A stretch of DNA of 64,000 bases, from contig NC_059379.1 of NCBI RefSeq assembly GCF_019703515.2, forward strand, positions 22,805,880-22,869,879, in the 5' to 3' direction. The notes below the pieces were generated by a model, which did no database searches, was not told where the DNA came from, and saw only the letters and a list, made by a program, of their open reading frames with translations. Of the stretch, positions 44,901-56,866 are shown one piece after another. Position numbers and translations under genes: made by a program. Position 1 is the stretch's first letter, and each line of letters opens with the position of its first letter. The stretch is from Myxocyprinus asiaticus (taxonomy: Eukaryota > Chordata > Actinopteri > Cypriniformes > Catostomidae).

Positions 44901-47900
44901 AATGGATTACATCATTTTGTCAACTCGTTTTCTTTCAATTAGGATAGGTTTTGTATTTCTGTTTGGAACTTTTAGATTATAGACCTCATTGACCTGAGCT
45001 TATGCACCTCATTTTTGAGTGAAAAAAAAGCATTATTTGTGGATAATTTTGGCAATATTAAATAAAATATGAAAACATTCTGTACTATTTATCACACTAG
45101 TGATAGATAGGCTGGTCATTTTTTACTTGGGAGGCCAAATTAGGTAAACATTTTAAAGACAGCACAAGGGTTAATGGGCAGAATACAGACAAAAGAATGA
45201 TGATAGGCATATCTTACTTCGGGCAGATGTGTGAATAGCTTTCTCTACACATAAGGGACATGAGTGAAGCAGCATATGTGCTAATGTTAATGGGCACTTA
45301 AGAGTATTTGAGTAATTTGATTCCTTATTTAGACTAATAAAAAAAAAAAAGAGTTCTGGGAAAATGTCTCTACATGGACAATCGTATAGATGTAGGTGAA
45401 TTTGCACCAGCTCGCCAATAATTGCACGTTGGTGTGTTCATGTTGACTGATCTTAACTGACTGAATGGGAATTAGTTGTCTGCCTCAAAGTGGGTGGAGC
45501 TCCAGATCACACCTACCGATGACATGTACCAATGGCAGTACAAAGTTTTCCTTAAAGTTCACACTGGCAAGCTGTTATGAACCACAAAAAAAAAAAAAAA
45601 AAAAAACTCGAAAGCACCTTAGTTTTGACCACATTTTGTTTGAAATGGCATTTCATTCTACGATTTTGTATGATGTATGCCCCAGCCTTTAAGATACTGA
45701 ACTATATAAAAATAGTTTTTTCTGATAATTATTAAAAATAAATATAACGATTCCTGCCATTAATAAAACAGTTTCACAATTAATAAGACACCCTATGCCT
45801 ATGGACATCATACATTACGTCGCACCCAACTAATAATACCAATAGGTATTTTAAAAAGACTGAATGCTCAAGCAGCCTAATTTACACTTAGAAAACTCCT
45901 GAAGTTGCTATAACAATGCAAAAAGCACTTACCAATTTACTTGAACTGAAAATCAGCCCTCCTTTCCTGTTTACATGTCAGGTTTTTAAATCCATAAGGA
46001 TCACTTTCTCAGTGGTGATAACGGCAGTGATGAAAGCCGATTCATCAGCTAGATCTCGTGCTCTTCACTTTCAAATTACAGTACATCACTTAAAGCGTGA
46101 CTGCATCACTCAAGGCCAGCTAGAAGGCCTTGACTGGGACATACCCTAAAGACCACACCCGCCAACAAATAAATCAATCTGATTGGCTGATAAATCTGAC
46201 AATCTGACTTTAGATGCCGATTCGCTTGAACTGTTGAGGGATTTTTTCGAAATTCTGATGGGCAAACGGGGTGGAGCTCAGACTCGCGCGCTGCTTCGGC
46301 TAACGAGCTCAGCTTCGGGTATGCGATTAGTGAAACAGCCATCACACTTGCTTGTAAGCATCGAGGAATAAATTCTGACTGGATAAACTTTTCATTTTTT
46401 GCTATTCATTTGTAGATGAATTAGGAGTGGAAAGCAATTAAAAATTCATAGGCAAAAAGGTGAATGAGAAAAAATATTTATTTATTTATTAGGCATGTTA
46501 GGCAAGCAGAGAAGGCCAACAGCTGGCCCTGATAATTCGCTACTGATTAAACATTAGTGGCTTATGCTTTTGCCATTAAAGCTTTGTGCCGTGCCTAAGA
46601 GCACTCTTTACCCCATGGTAAAATCACTGTAATGCACATACTCAAGTGGCTTATTACTTTAGTATATCTTGTACCAAGTCAGTTAAAGCACTTATCTTCG
46701 TTACTCACCAGGAAGTGTGTACTCAGAGAGGGAATCCAATCCTCCTGTGCTCAGTGATCCAGACCCCATCTTTCCAGCAGTGTCTCCTGTTGCAGCCCCA
46801 GAGCTGAAGGAGCTAAGAGATTCCATCGTTTGGGAAGAGGCTTCGCTTTGACCCAGCACTGAGAATGATTCCAGTTGGGTGTGTGGACTGACAGCAGAGT
46901 TGAAATAGGGAGATGTAAGCTGAGAGGAGGAGGCTGTAAGAACAGGAGAGTATGGAGGTCTCAAACCCACAGCAGTGTTTGGAAGGTTAGTGGGAATGGC
47001 CCCCTGAACTGGGTTCTGGTGGTGAGACAAGAAATACTGAATGTTAATGAAAACTGAAAGAGCAAAACTTATTCTACCATATATGGTTTTTTGCGTGTGT
47101 GTCTTGTTCAATCAGATATTGAGCGACTATGTCCCAGTGTCCCTCCCTGTAGCTCTCCATTTCACTTACCACGCTGACCTCCAATCCTTTGGGAATACTT
47201 TCCAGCATTGTGTCCGGACATTCTTCATTCATCACACACTCACCCATGTGTTCAGATACAGGCACAGAGTATGGCACCCGCCCTGAAGGCTCCTGGCTTG
47301 GGCTCTCGGGCATGTCTTGGGGCACAACTGGGCTGAGGGAGGGCATTTGGGGATCATCACTGACTGGGATTGGTGTTGCCAAAGGGGCAGGTATGCATTG
47401 GGCACTTGTTAGGTCTGTGAGACAAAGAGATGAAGAAACAAACTCAACTATTTATATTTGCTTAAACAAAATGCTCATCATGTACTCATCTAATTTTACA
47501 TACTAACTTGCAAATACATATCAAAATCTTGAAGGTCAGAAATACCTGAGCCAATGTCAGTCAAAGACTCAAGACCATTTGAGGAGGTCTGGAAAAAAAA
47601 AAAAGAGATAAAGGTTTGCCAACTTAATCCAAAGCATACAATTTTCATTTTCAAAAAACAGCTACTTTAAGCAAACTAGGGAAAGTCTGGTTTCCTATCG
47701 CGCTGAGATGAATACTTGCCTCCCCTGTTGGAGAATTCGTGTCTCCATTGTTATCTGTCCCAGAAGCTGTGGAATCAAGCTGAAGTAAAAAAAAAAAAAA
47801 ACAAGTGTCAAATTAGTTAAGCATAAACTCTCAACATATTATCAAGATTTTACAACCTGACAACATAACAAGGACCAACCTGAGGGCTGATGTAGGCTTT

Positions 47901-49040
47901 GCGGATTTTCAAACCCAGTTTGTTGGCTAGATCCTGAGCAAGTTCACTAACTTGCCTGTCCTGTGTAGAACAAAGCAAGCAACCAACCAAATAAAAAGGG
48001 GTTTGCAGGCACACAAATCTCTAAGTGCATATATTATCCATAGAAATACAGGTATATATTTTAAATCGCAGACTATTTTGCCATTGCTTCTACAATTCAA
48101 CACATACATGAGGGGCAGTTAGTAAGCATCCAGTGCCACACTCATAAGCCTCTCTAAGTCGGCCCAGCTCCCTCAGACAAAGTGCCTTCCTGTAGAGTGC
48201 TCTGCGACTGCCCTCCGAAACACACAGCGCACTGTCACAGTCCTGCACTCCACGTTCAAACTCCCCCTAAACATAAAACATGCGAGAAGTCAAAACATCT
48301 CTGCAACATTTACTGTGCTGAAGTAGTACATAATGATCATTTGAGTGATAGTTTACATGTCAACCAATGGTCCAATGAAAATCGATGCTGTAAAATAGCA
48401 GAGAGACCAACTTACTAGACTGTAGTGTGCAGCAGCCCGGTTCACATAGAGGCTCTCTAACAGCTCTGGGGGAATGACCAGTGCTTCAGACTGAGCATAG
48501 CGAGCTACATTCACACCCTCGCTGTAATGTACAGCTGCCTGTCTCCACTCTCCATCACGAAACACTGCGTTACCCTCATCCAGCAAATTACACACTAGCT
48601 GAGTCAGAAATGCCTGCAGAAGAAGGGAGGAGAATTTCCATTTAAACTGCATTCATGTGGCATTTTACTGCAGGGCTTCTTGTTACATATTTTATCAAAA
48701 CACAAATAGTACTACAACTAATTAATTGAAGTTCAGGTACTAGTGCCACGATTATGTGGAAAAATGCCTAAAGAACTGAGAGTGCATTTTAAAAGAGTTC
48801 TGACCTCATAACCTTCAGGTTCAGGGAAAGGCAAAGATGACCTGTGGCAAAAAGAATTTTTGGGAATTTTGGATGCCAATCAAGTCAACATAGAAGAGGT
48901 GAAACAAACAGTTACAATTATATTTGTACTAAGGAGGAGCAGCACAGCACAGATTAGTGAAATATACTAGTACAAACTTACTGAATGAATCCCAAAGCTT
49001 TCTGAATTTCTTCTTTACGCTTCTGTCGTTCTGGATCCAT
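38996..49040 (-). CDS. zc3h7b: Zinc finger CCCH-type protein 7B (C-terminus not resolved)
   Basis: The product is an RNA-binding protein with N-terminal TPR repeats and several CCCH fingers; the human protein (RoXaN) binds microRNA precursors and the rotavirus NSP3 protein. Twenty exons join in frame to 892 codons: 48982-49040, 48805-48841, 48416-48613, 48108-48266, 47880-47960, 47720-47779, 47546-47588, 47170-47414, 46709-47015, 44292-44350, 44052-44151, 43794-43955, 43419-43624, 43223-43323, 42888-43069, 40696-40772, 40202-40452, 39889-39994, 39560-39668 and 38996-39129. The start is MDPERQKRKEEIQKALGFIQ. TPR segment: ESLYVNRAAAHYSL, REAYECGTGCLL. Fingers: CQYGENCTFAYCQEEIDVW, FDVCRHEVRYGC.REDSCSFAH, MKFVCGQCWREGQ, CHYIGNCSFAHSLEERDVW. 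The exon at 40202-40452 holds a Ser/Gly-rich insert. The last resolved residues are STDYSESM; the human protein goes on for over 100 residues. The intron after 47720 begins with GC. Confidence 0.93.
39176..39444 (+). repeat. Short TTAA-type inverted-repeat element
   Basis: Starts CTAAAGGGATAGTTCACCC and ends AGGTGAACTATCTCTG, with unique-looking DNA between and no long arms. It shares its ends with the palindromic family, so it may be mobilised by the same transposase. It lies in a zc3h7b intron. Confidence 0.8.
41125..42283 (+). mobile_element. Tc1-like transposon, second family, degraded
   Basis: 1159 bp between TA dinucleotides, with short inverted ends (CACTCACTCACTTTATTAGG and the complement of TAATAAAGTGCTCAGTGAGTG). 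The transposase relic starts MGKKI near 41256 and shows GMIVGARRAGLSISVTADLL, SHRTVSRVYSKWCQKQ and RRPRRVPLLSAKIRKLRLQW. Stops and frameshifts follow after 41674. The second catalytic Asp region appears in another frame (YFQHDNAPCHKANV near 41950). It is inserted in a zc3h7b intron. Inverted fragments of this family lie at 28130 and 50623. Confidence 0.92.
44352..46700. other. Long zc3h7b intron
   Basis: No exon was found. It includes an A-run at 45585-45606 and a CpG-richer patch at about 46000-46380 with an open 62-codon plus-strand frame, MADKSDNLTLDADSLELLRD onward. I recall similar DNA as a dispersed element of cyprinids, but cannot confirm this, and treat the frame as non-genic. Confidence 0.4.
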
Positions 49041-50300
49041 AACTGTAACATATCACAACCAGAATACAACCAATAAGCAAGATAATAGGCATTAAATGTT
49101 AGCTTATTTTTATTTTTTGCATTTTGAAACAAAGCCTATCCATTCATTTAAAATATTTTTAAAGACTTAAAATGCACAATGATCATTTTTATAAAGAATA
49201 AAACTAAATGTTAAGTGAGTACACTTGAGTTAGTCCTCATGTTATCATTTAACTAACAACTATATCATAAGGTGGTGTGACAAAATGACAAAAATGTCAC
49301 AAAACCCCTAAAGATTAAAACTCTATAGACTAAATAACTCACAACAAAGGCAAGTAGAACATAATAATAATCTGCACAAAAGGTAGATGTAACATAAATG
49401 TAGAGAAATCAGATGTAAATATCTGAGGCCTAAAACGTGTGCTAAGTAGGTCGGAGCACATCGAGCTCGTCTGAGAAAAACACCTACTAATGCAACTCTC
49501 TCCGGACTTGAGAAGCCGTGAACAATCAACAACAAATCGTAGAAGTACTCCTCGCTATATTTAAGAGGAACATTATATGTTACACCGACTTAACTCTAAA
49601 TAGAGCCTATCAGTGGAACACACTGAGAAAGTTTCCAGCCACAAGCTTCATGTTAGCATTAGCTGCAATGATAGCCGCTAATGCTGCCAACTTCAGGTTT
49701 GTTTACACATTAATATCAATGCTGCGTTTTATTTAACGCAACAAAACAGTATTAACAAACAGCTAAAACATATCGAGGATATTCTTATGGGTTGATAGTT
49801 TATCATTAAACTTTAACGGACCGTTTCTACGCCTCGTCATCTTAAAAATCCCTTTAAAAAATCTCCTGGTAGCCAATTAGCTAAGCTTCATTTCCCGAAC
49901 TGCTGCAGCCAGGAAGCGTCTTTTTATCTGAACAGTGATAGCAAACACCAGACGAGAGGTTACATAAAGAGTGATGTATTTATTAAACATGTAAAATATA
50001 AGTTAGCCACCATGTCAAAAGTCAGCTTAGTAGCAAGCTAATTAGAAGCTTGTTGGGTGGACATTCAACCCACCTCAGACTTTAGATCTTCTCTTCCAAC
50101 AGGTTATATTAGTTAAAGCTGTAAATCCTGTGAACTGTCAGGGAAAATATTTGAGTGTTTTTATTCCTTCAAAATCATACTTTTGATTCCATCGACTGCC
50201 CCGAGTAGCGGACAGAACATGCGAGTCTTGTCTTCCGAGTGGTTCTCCTCTAGTGTGACTACAGCAGGAGAGATAGAGCTTGTTTGTTCAAAGTGACGCC
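49041..50300 (-). promoter_or_regulatory. zc3h7b 5' region
   Basis: The first coding exon of zc3h7b is preceded by an acceptor (TGTTACAG just before 49043), so a non-coding first exon and promoter must lie upstream. Moderately CpG-rich stretches at 49440-49520 and 50190-50300 are candidates. I see no decisive start-site motif. Confidence 0.3.
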
Positions 50301-50622
50301 TTCAGACACTGGGGGCACAAGTGTTCTTTCATTGTTTTATGTATATTAAAAAAATATATTAATTTTCTGTCTGTTTTGGTGATACTTAAATGTATCTAAC
50401 TTTCTATTTGGAGATCATTGTTTTATTGGCTGATATATCAGTAAAAGATTTTCTGTGTATTTGTTTATGGAACATATAATCATTGGGGGGGGGGGGGTTC
50501 TTGGACACCTTTGCATTATTAAATAATAACGTTTATACATAAGATAACAGCTTTGTCTGTGATGCCACCTCTTATACTCAGGAACATTGTATTCAGCAAA
50601 AGCTAGCTACATTATCTATATA

Positions 50623-51119
50623 CACCGATCAGCCACAACATTAAAACCACCTGCCTAATATTGTGTAGGTCTCCATTGTGCATCTCAGAATAGCATTCTG
50701 AGATTATATTCTTCTCCACAATTATACAGAGTGGTTATCTGATTTACCATAGACTTTGTACAGTTCAAACCAGTCTGGCATTTCTGTCCACAGAACTGCT
50801 GCCCACTGGATGTTTTTTTTGTTTTTGGCACCATTCTGAGTAAATTCTAGAGACTGTTGTGTGTGAAAATCCCAGGAGATCAACAGTTACAGAAATACTC
50901 AAACCAGCCCGTCTGGCACCAACAATCATGCCATGGTCAAAATCACGGAGATACAAATTTTTCCTCATTCTGATGGTTGATGTGAACATTAACTGAAGCT
51001 CCTGACCCATATCCCATGACATGAACCCATATCTGCCTCACGATTGGCTGATTAGATAATCGTATGGATGATTGTTGGTGCCAGATGGGCTAGTTTGAGT
51101 ATTTCTGTAACTGTTGATT
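50623..51119 (-). mobile_element. Tc1 remnant folded back on itself
   Basis: Starts after TA with CACCGATCAGCCACAACATT, a known type of fish Tc1 end. A minus-strand transposase piece follows (GMIVGARRAGLSISVTVDLL, SHTTVSRIYSEWCQKQKK). At 51067-51119 the complement of about 52 bases of that piece (ATGATTGTTGGTGCCAGA...) appears on the plus strand, making a hairpin with 50879-50930. A run of about 13 G lies upstream at 50485-50497. Confidence 0.75.
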
Positions 51120-51369
51120 ACAAAAAAGTAGCTATAGGATAGAAAAAGTAGGCCTGTGATGTAGCCTACAATACACCTAATGTACTCTAAACATGACGTG
51201 CACACAGAATAAATGATAGTTTAACCCGTTAAGCAGTCGGCACCTCGTTGATAAAAATAGCCTTCTTAATCAGCAGATTAAAAAATGGCATATCTAGCCT
51301 AAAACAGATATTTTCTAGGCTACTTACACAAAAGCATACATTTTTGGATGAGCAAAATTAACACATTGA

Positions 51370-52470
51370 CATGGTCTGGTGAAAGGTGGGACTGAGGTGG
51401 CTATCTTGCATTTTTAAATATCTTGGTTTATGGTTTGATGAAAAATTAACATGGAAATTGCATATAAGTAAAATTGAATCAAAATGTAAAAAGATAAATT
51501 GCATGCATACGGTTGCTAGTCACAATTGAGGAGCTAGTCGTAGTGCATTGTTGTGCATGTATCAAGCATTGATTCGTTCTTGCTTTGATTATGGATGCAT
51601 TGTATACAGGTCAGCAACCAAGTCTTTACTGAAAAAACTAGATGTTATTCAATCCAGAGCATTAAGAATATGCTGTGGAGCAGTTAAAATGTCCCCTGTA
51701 GATGCAATTGGGGTAGAAATGGAGAGATGCCTCTAGATCTTAGAAGGGAAAAACTGGCAGTGACATACTGGGTGAATCTTCAACAATCAACGAATAAACA
51801 TCTTACTCGCAAAGTATTGGAGGAGTGCTGTGAATATTCATATGATGGAGGACATAGTTTTGGATGGAAAAGTAGAATGTGGGCTAAGGAATGTGGCATG
51901 GACAATAAGATCTTCTGTCCTAATGTTCCGCTTTAGGACAGAACTGATGTATTATCTTAACTGATGCTCCACCATGGAGAGTCCCTGAACCGCTGGTAGA
52001 TTTGAGCTTACTAGACAAGTCCAAGGAAGAATACATTGGAAACGAGGTTAATGCTATTTTAAATAACAAATTTTATTCAATTTTACAAATATTTACAGAT
52101 GGTTCTAAGGAACCTGTCAGTCAAAAGGTTGGAATAGGTTTATATATTCAGAAATTTAAAACACAAATTAGTTTGAAATTGCCCGATGAGTTATCTGTGT
52201 ACACTACAGAAGTAACAGCTATAATAATAGGACTACAGTGGGTTGAACAAGTCAGACCAAACTAAGTAGTAATATGCTCAGATTCTTCTTCAGCTTTAAT
52301 TAGTATAATACATGCAAGATCAGACAGAGAAGATTTATTAATGGAAGCATATTTATCATTATACAGACTGAAAGAGGCTGGAATAGTGGTGTATTTTTAT
52401 TGGGTACCAGCACATGTTGGGGTATCTGGTAATGAAGTTGCTGATAAACTAGCAAAAAAAGGCACTAGAC
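51370..52470 (+). mobile_element. RNase H-bearing LINE, left part (5'-truncated)
   Basis: A decayed non-LTR retrotransposon on the plus strand. It shows the end of reverse transcriptase (ALIRSCFDYGCIVYRSATKS, LDVIQSRALRICCGA, DLRREKLAVTYWVNLQ) and then an RNase H domain (IFTDGSKEPVSQKVGIGLYI, VYTTEVTAIIIGLQW, FYWVPAHVGVSGNEVADKLA). This RT plus RNase H order fits the I/Nimb group of fish LINEs. Several stops and frameshifts break it. It is interrupted at about 52475 by another LINE and resumes at about 55540. Confidence 0.82.
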
Positions 52471-52474
52471 AAGA

Positions 52475-52687
52475 GAAGAAGAATGAGCTTTATTGCCAAG
52501 TATGCTTACACATACAAGGAATTTGTCTTGGTGACAGGAGCTTTCAGTGTACAACAATACAAAACAGCAACAAGACTTTTAAAAAATAATAAAAAATTGA
52601 ATATAAAATAAGTATTGAAAATAAAATAAAGTATATATAGAATACACAATAGACAATATATATATATATATATATACATACACACAT

Positions 52688-52725
<38 letters not shown>

Positions 52726-55515
52726 TTATATATACACACACACACACATTTATACATATACACACACATACATACGTAGTGCAAATCTTAATACAAATCT
52801 GTATATACAGTGCAAGGGAATGTAATGGCAGAAGAGGTTGGATGTGTTGGATAATATAAAAAGACTAAGCTGTGTATTGCACATTAATTATTGCCCAATG
52901 GGGCAATTTAACTGTTCATGAGATGGATAACCTGGGGGAAAAAACTGTTCCTGTGCCTGACAGTTCTGGTGCTCCGAGCTCTGAAGCGTTGGCCAGAAGG
53001 CAACAGTTCAAAAAGGTAATGGGCAGGGTGAGTGGGGTCCAGACTTTTTCCTCACTCTGGAGGTGTATAGTTCTTGAAGTGAGGGCAAGGAGCAATCAAT
53101 AATCCCCTCAGCAGTCCGAACTGTCCTTTGTAGTCTTCTGATATCCGATTTCGTAGCTGAACCAAACCAGACAGATATTGAAGTGTAGAGGACAGACTCA
53201 GTGACTGCTGAGTAGAACTGTATCAGCAGGGCCTGTGGCAGGTTGAACTTCCTCAACTGGCGAAGGAAGTACAACCTCTGCTGGGCTTTTTCGCAATGGA
53301 GTCAATGTGGGTCTCTCACTTAAGGTCCTGTGAGATGGTAGTGCCCAGGAACCTGAATGACTCTACTGCTGCCACAGTGCTGTTTAGAATGGTGAGGGGG
53401 GACAGTGTTGGTGTGTTCCTCCTAAAGTCCACAATCATCTCCACTGTTTTGAGCATGTTCAGCTCAAGGTTGTTTTGACTGCACCAGACAGCCAGCTGTT
53501 TAACCTCCCTTCTGTATGCAGACTCATCGTCATCTCGGATGAGGCCGATGACACTGGTGTTGTCTGCAAACTTCAGGAGCTTGACAGAGGGGTCCTTTGG
53601 GATGTAGTCGTTGGTGTAGAGGGAGAAGAGTAGTGGGGAGAGTACATATCCATGGGGGGAACCAGTGCTGATTGTACAGGTGCTGGAAGTGAGTTTCCCC
53701 TGTCTCACAAGCTGCTGCCTGTCTGTCAGAAAGCTGGTAATCCACTGACAGATAGACATGGGAACAGAGAGTTGGTGTAATTTAGTCCGGAGAATTGCTG
53801 GGATGATGGTGTTGAAAGCCAAACTGAAGTCCACAAAAAGGATCCTTGCATATGTCCCTGGTCTGTCCAGATGTTGCAGGATATGATGCAATCCCAAGTT
53901 GACTGCATCATCCACAGAATTGTTTGCTCAATAAGCAAATTGAAGGGGATCTAGAAAGGGTCCAGTGATGTCCTTCAGGTGGGCCAACACCAGTCTCTCA
54001 AATGACTTCATGACCACAGACGTCAGGGCGACAAGTCTGTGGTCATTAAGTCCTGTGATTTTGGGTTTCTTTGGGACAGGAATGATGATTGAGCGTTTGA
54101 AGCAGCATGGGATTCACACTGCTCCAGTGATCTATTTAAAATCAGTGTGAAGATGGGGGCCAGCTGGTTAGCACAGGATCTAAGACATGCAGGTGAAATG
54201 CCATCTGGGCCTGAAGCTTTCCTAATCTTTTGTTTCCGAAAGACACGGCACACATCGTCTTCACAGATCTTAAGTGCAGGTTGAGTAGCAGGAGGGGGGA
54301 GGAGCGGGTTTGCAAGAGGTGTTGGTGTTTGTGTGAAGTGAAGGTCAGAGCGGGTGTGGGGTATGAGATTGGGCCTTTCAAATCTACAGTAGAACACATT
54401 CAGGTCGTCAGCCAGTTGTTGGTCCACCACAGGGTTGGGGGTAGGAGTCCTGTAATTTGTAAGTTGTCTCATGCCACTCCACACTGATTTAGGGTCGTTA
54501 GCTGAAAACTTGTTTTTCAGCTTCTCAGAGAATCTTCTTTTAGCCACTCTGATTCCCTTATTCAGTGTGTTCCTGGCCTGATTGTACAAGATTTTATCCC
54601 CACCTCTGTAAGCATCCTCTTTGGCCTGACGAAGCTGCCTGAGCTCTGCTGTAAACCATAGTTCGTCGTTGTTAAATGTTAAATAAGTCCTAGTAGGGAT
54701 GCACATATCCTCACAGAAACTGATATATGATGTAACAGTATCTGTGAGCTCATCCAGATTGGTGTCTGCAGCCTCAAAAACACTCCAATCAGTGCAGACA
54801 AAGCAGGCTTGTAGTTCCAGCTCTGCTTCATTGGTCCATCTCTTTACAGTCCTTACTATAGGCTTAGCAGATTTTAATTTCTGTCTGTAGGTTGGAAGAA
54901 GTTAAACCAGACAGTGATCAGATAGTTCCAAAGCTGCTCTAGGGACAGAGCGATATGCATCTTTTATTGTTGTGTAGCAGTGATCCAGTATATTTCTGTC
55001 TCTGGTGGGGCATGTAATGTGCTGTCTGTATTTGGGCAGTTCACGTTTGAGGTTTGCTTTGTTAAAATCCCCAAGAATAATGAAAACTGAGTCCCGGTAT
55101 TGTTGTTCCGTGTCTGTGATCTGATCAGCCAGCTGCTGCAGCGCGGCATTCAAACACGCATTTGGCGCGATGTAAACACTCACTAGAATAAACAAGGAAA
55201 ACTCCTGCGGCGAATAGAAAGGCTTACAGTTAATAAAGAGCACTTCCAAATCTTCTTTAATGTTGTTATATCGGTACACCAACTTTCACTGATGTAAAAG
55301 CATGTTCCACTGCCTCTCATTTTCCCCGTTAACTCCGCGATGCCATCCGCCCTGAACAGCTGAAAGACCGGCAGATGTAATGCGCTGTCCGGAATGGCTT
55401 CACTCAGCCAGGTTTCTGTGAAGCACAAGGCAGCAGAGGTTGAAAAGTCCTTGTTTGTGTGGGTGAGGAGATGTAGTTCGTCCGTGGAGGTGGATGTTAA
55501 AGTACCTATGGGAAA
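52475..55515 (-). mobile_element. CR1/L2/Rex1-like LINE inserted into the RNase H LINE
   Basis: Opposite in orientation to its host element. Reading leftwards: an endonuclease domain (about 55430-54902: LCFTETWLSEAIPDSALHLP, IILGDFNKANL, LSDHCLV), a linker (FNNDELWFTAELRQLRQAKE), then reverse transcriptase (54706-53008: ILFVDFSLAFNTIIP, SPHGYVLSPLLFSLYTND, LLKFADNTSVIG, RFLGTTISQDL, LYFLRQLRKFN). The catalytic FADD is FADN here, and frameshifts and stops are present. The 3' UTR holds an (AT)n/(AC)n tract at 52656-52750. The 3' end is TTGGCAATAAAGCTCATTC on the minus strand, near 52479. The 5' end is truncated. Confidence 0.85.
52656..52765. repeat. Compound AT/AC microsatellite
   Basis: Alternating (TA)n and (CA)n blocks inside the 3' UTR of the inserted LINE. 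Confidence 0.9.
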
Positions 55516-55539
55516 AAGGAGGCAAAATCAATTTTAAAG

Positions 55540-56205
55540 AAAAAGTTAATGAATAAGTGGCAAATTAGATGGGACAGTAGTAACACAGGGAGATGGTGTT
55601 ATAGTATTACACAGACAGTAGGGAGCATACATTTTCAGGGAGGAAATAGAGAAGAAGAAGTATTGCTGTCTAGATTAAGACTGGGACAAACAGGGTTGAA
55701 ATCAACACTGGCACTTATGGGTTTGCATGAAAATGGATTATGCGATGCGTGTGGTGTATCTGAAAATGTCATGTGCTTTTTATGGTAGTAAATATTAATT
55801 ATAGAGATATATTATTTGGTCACTTTAAGAATGGGGAGGACAGAATGAAGAATGAGGATATTTTAGGGAAAGGTTTAATGGACAGACAGGTATGCAGAGC
55901 ACTAATTTAATTTATATATGACTCAGGTCTAGGGTCTAGAATATAATATGTGTGGATGGAAATACTCTACCTAATCTGGAGCATGAAGAGCTAATTGTGA
56001 ATGTTAGAGGAGCTGAACAGGCAGCGCTTGCATGAGCATGCGCTCTGATTGGTCCACGGATTGGGAAGGAGTATGAAACATCTATACAGATTTTTAAACT
56101 TCAGACTCATCACCAATGCAAAGTTTAATTTGCCATCCAGTACAGTAGGTGGCGATAATACTCCTAAAGAGTTGATCGCCATTAAACAAGAAGAAGAAGA
56201 AGAAG
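55540..56205 (+). mobile_element. RNase H-bearing LINE, right part and 3' tail
   Basis: Continues the element broken at 52470: NKWQIRWDSSNTGRWCYS, LSRLRLGQTGLKSTLALMGL, LCDACGVSENV, then in another frame DILGKGLMDRQVCRALI. The 3' UTR contains ACAGTAGGTGGCGATAATAC (56142 on) and GTTGATCGCCATTAAACAAG, and ends in GAA repeats at about 56189-56205. The ending matches that of 17590-18180. Confidence 0.8.
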
Positions 56206-56315
56206 CGTTCCCAAGATGGCAGCCGAGTGGACTGACTTGCCTTGAAAGAGACTTTGATATTATTGAACAAGCTACGCGGCAGTCTACTGTGCAATCAAAA
56301 CCAATGCATAAGCAG
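56206..56315 (+). promoter_or_regulatory. Apparent cby1 start site and non-coding exon 1
   Basis: CCAAGATGGCAGCCGAG (56211 on) is a YY1-type initiator motif often found at transcription starts. A donor (AGCAG then GTTGTG) at 56315/56316 would end a short 5' untranslated exon that splices to the acceptor before 56838. The LINE tail ends only about 6 bp upstream of the motif. An ATG within the YY1 motif opens a 91-codon frame if unspliced; it is probably not used. Confidence 0.5.
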
Positions 56316-56866
56316 GTTGTGTAGACTTTCTTCCATCTCTAAGTGTATGATTTGTTTTAAAATGGATAAAACTACTATTTACACGTTTTATGGCTGTACA
56401 GAACATCGATGAAACAGTCGGGACGTGAAACTAAACAGCAGTGTTTTGTTGTTCAAAACGTGCAAAGAGAAATCGTTTTTGTTTTGTGTATTTCAAAAGC
56501 AGCTGTGTTCAAACGTTAGACTGGAGTGTTTATTTTATAACTAGTAGCTTGCATGTTACCTGCTGATAGTAACGAGTATAGAAGACAACGTTAGCATCTC
56601 CTTATTATCTGTATACAAAGTCATTTTATTTGCACTGAATATCGGACGTCTGTTTGGTGTCGGATCGGTTGCATGCTGTTATTTGGTGTCAGCAAGGACA
56701 AATGTAATTACAGCCAAATTTGGACACTGCCACTCACTACAGATGTTAGTTACAGTGTTTTAATAGAAACAAAGCATGGATAGGTTATTGCTTATGTTCT
56801 GATCCTTGACTAGAGATGTGTGTTTGTGTTGATGCAGATTAGAAAGTCACGACTATTTGCTCCAAA

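Noticed and set aside
46183..46371. Small plus-strand protein in a zc3h7b intron
   Set aside because: It is open and CpG-richer but resembles dispersed repeat DNA and has no splice or promoter context.
52506..52784. 92-codon frame rich in Cys, Val and Tyr
   Set aside because: It is a translation of the (AT)n/(AC)n tract in the LINE 3' UTR.
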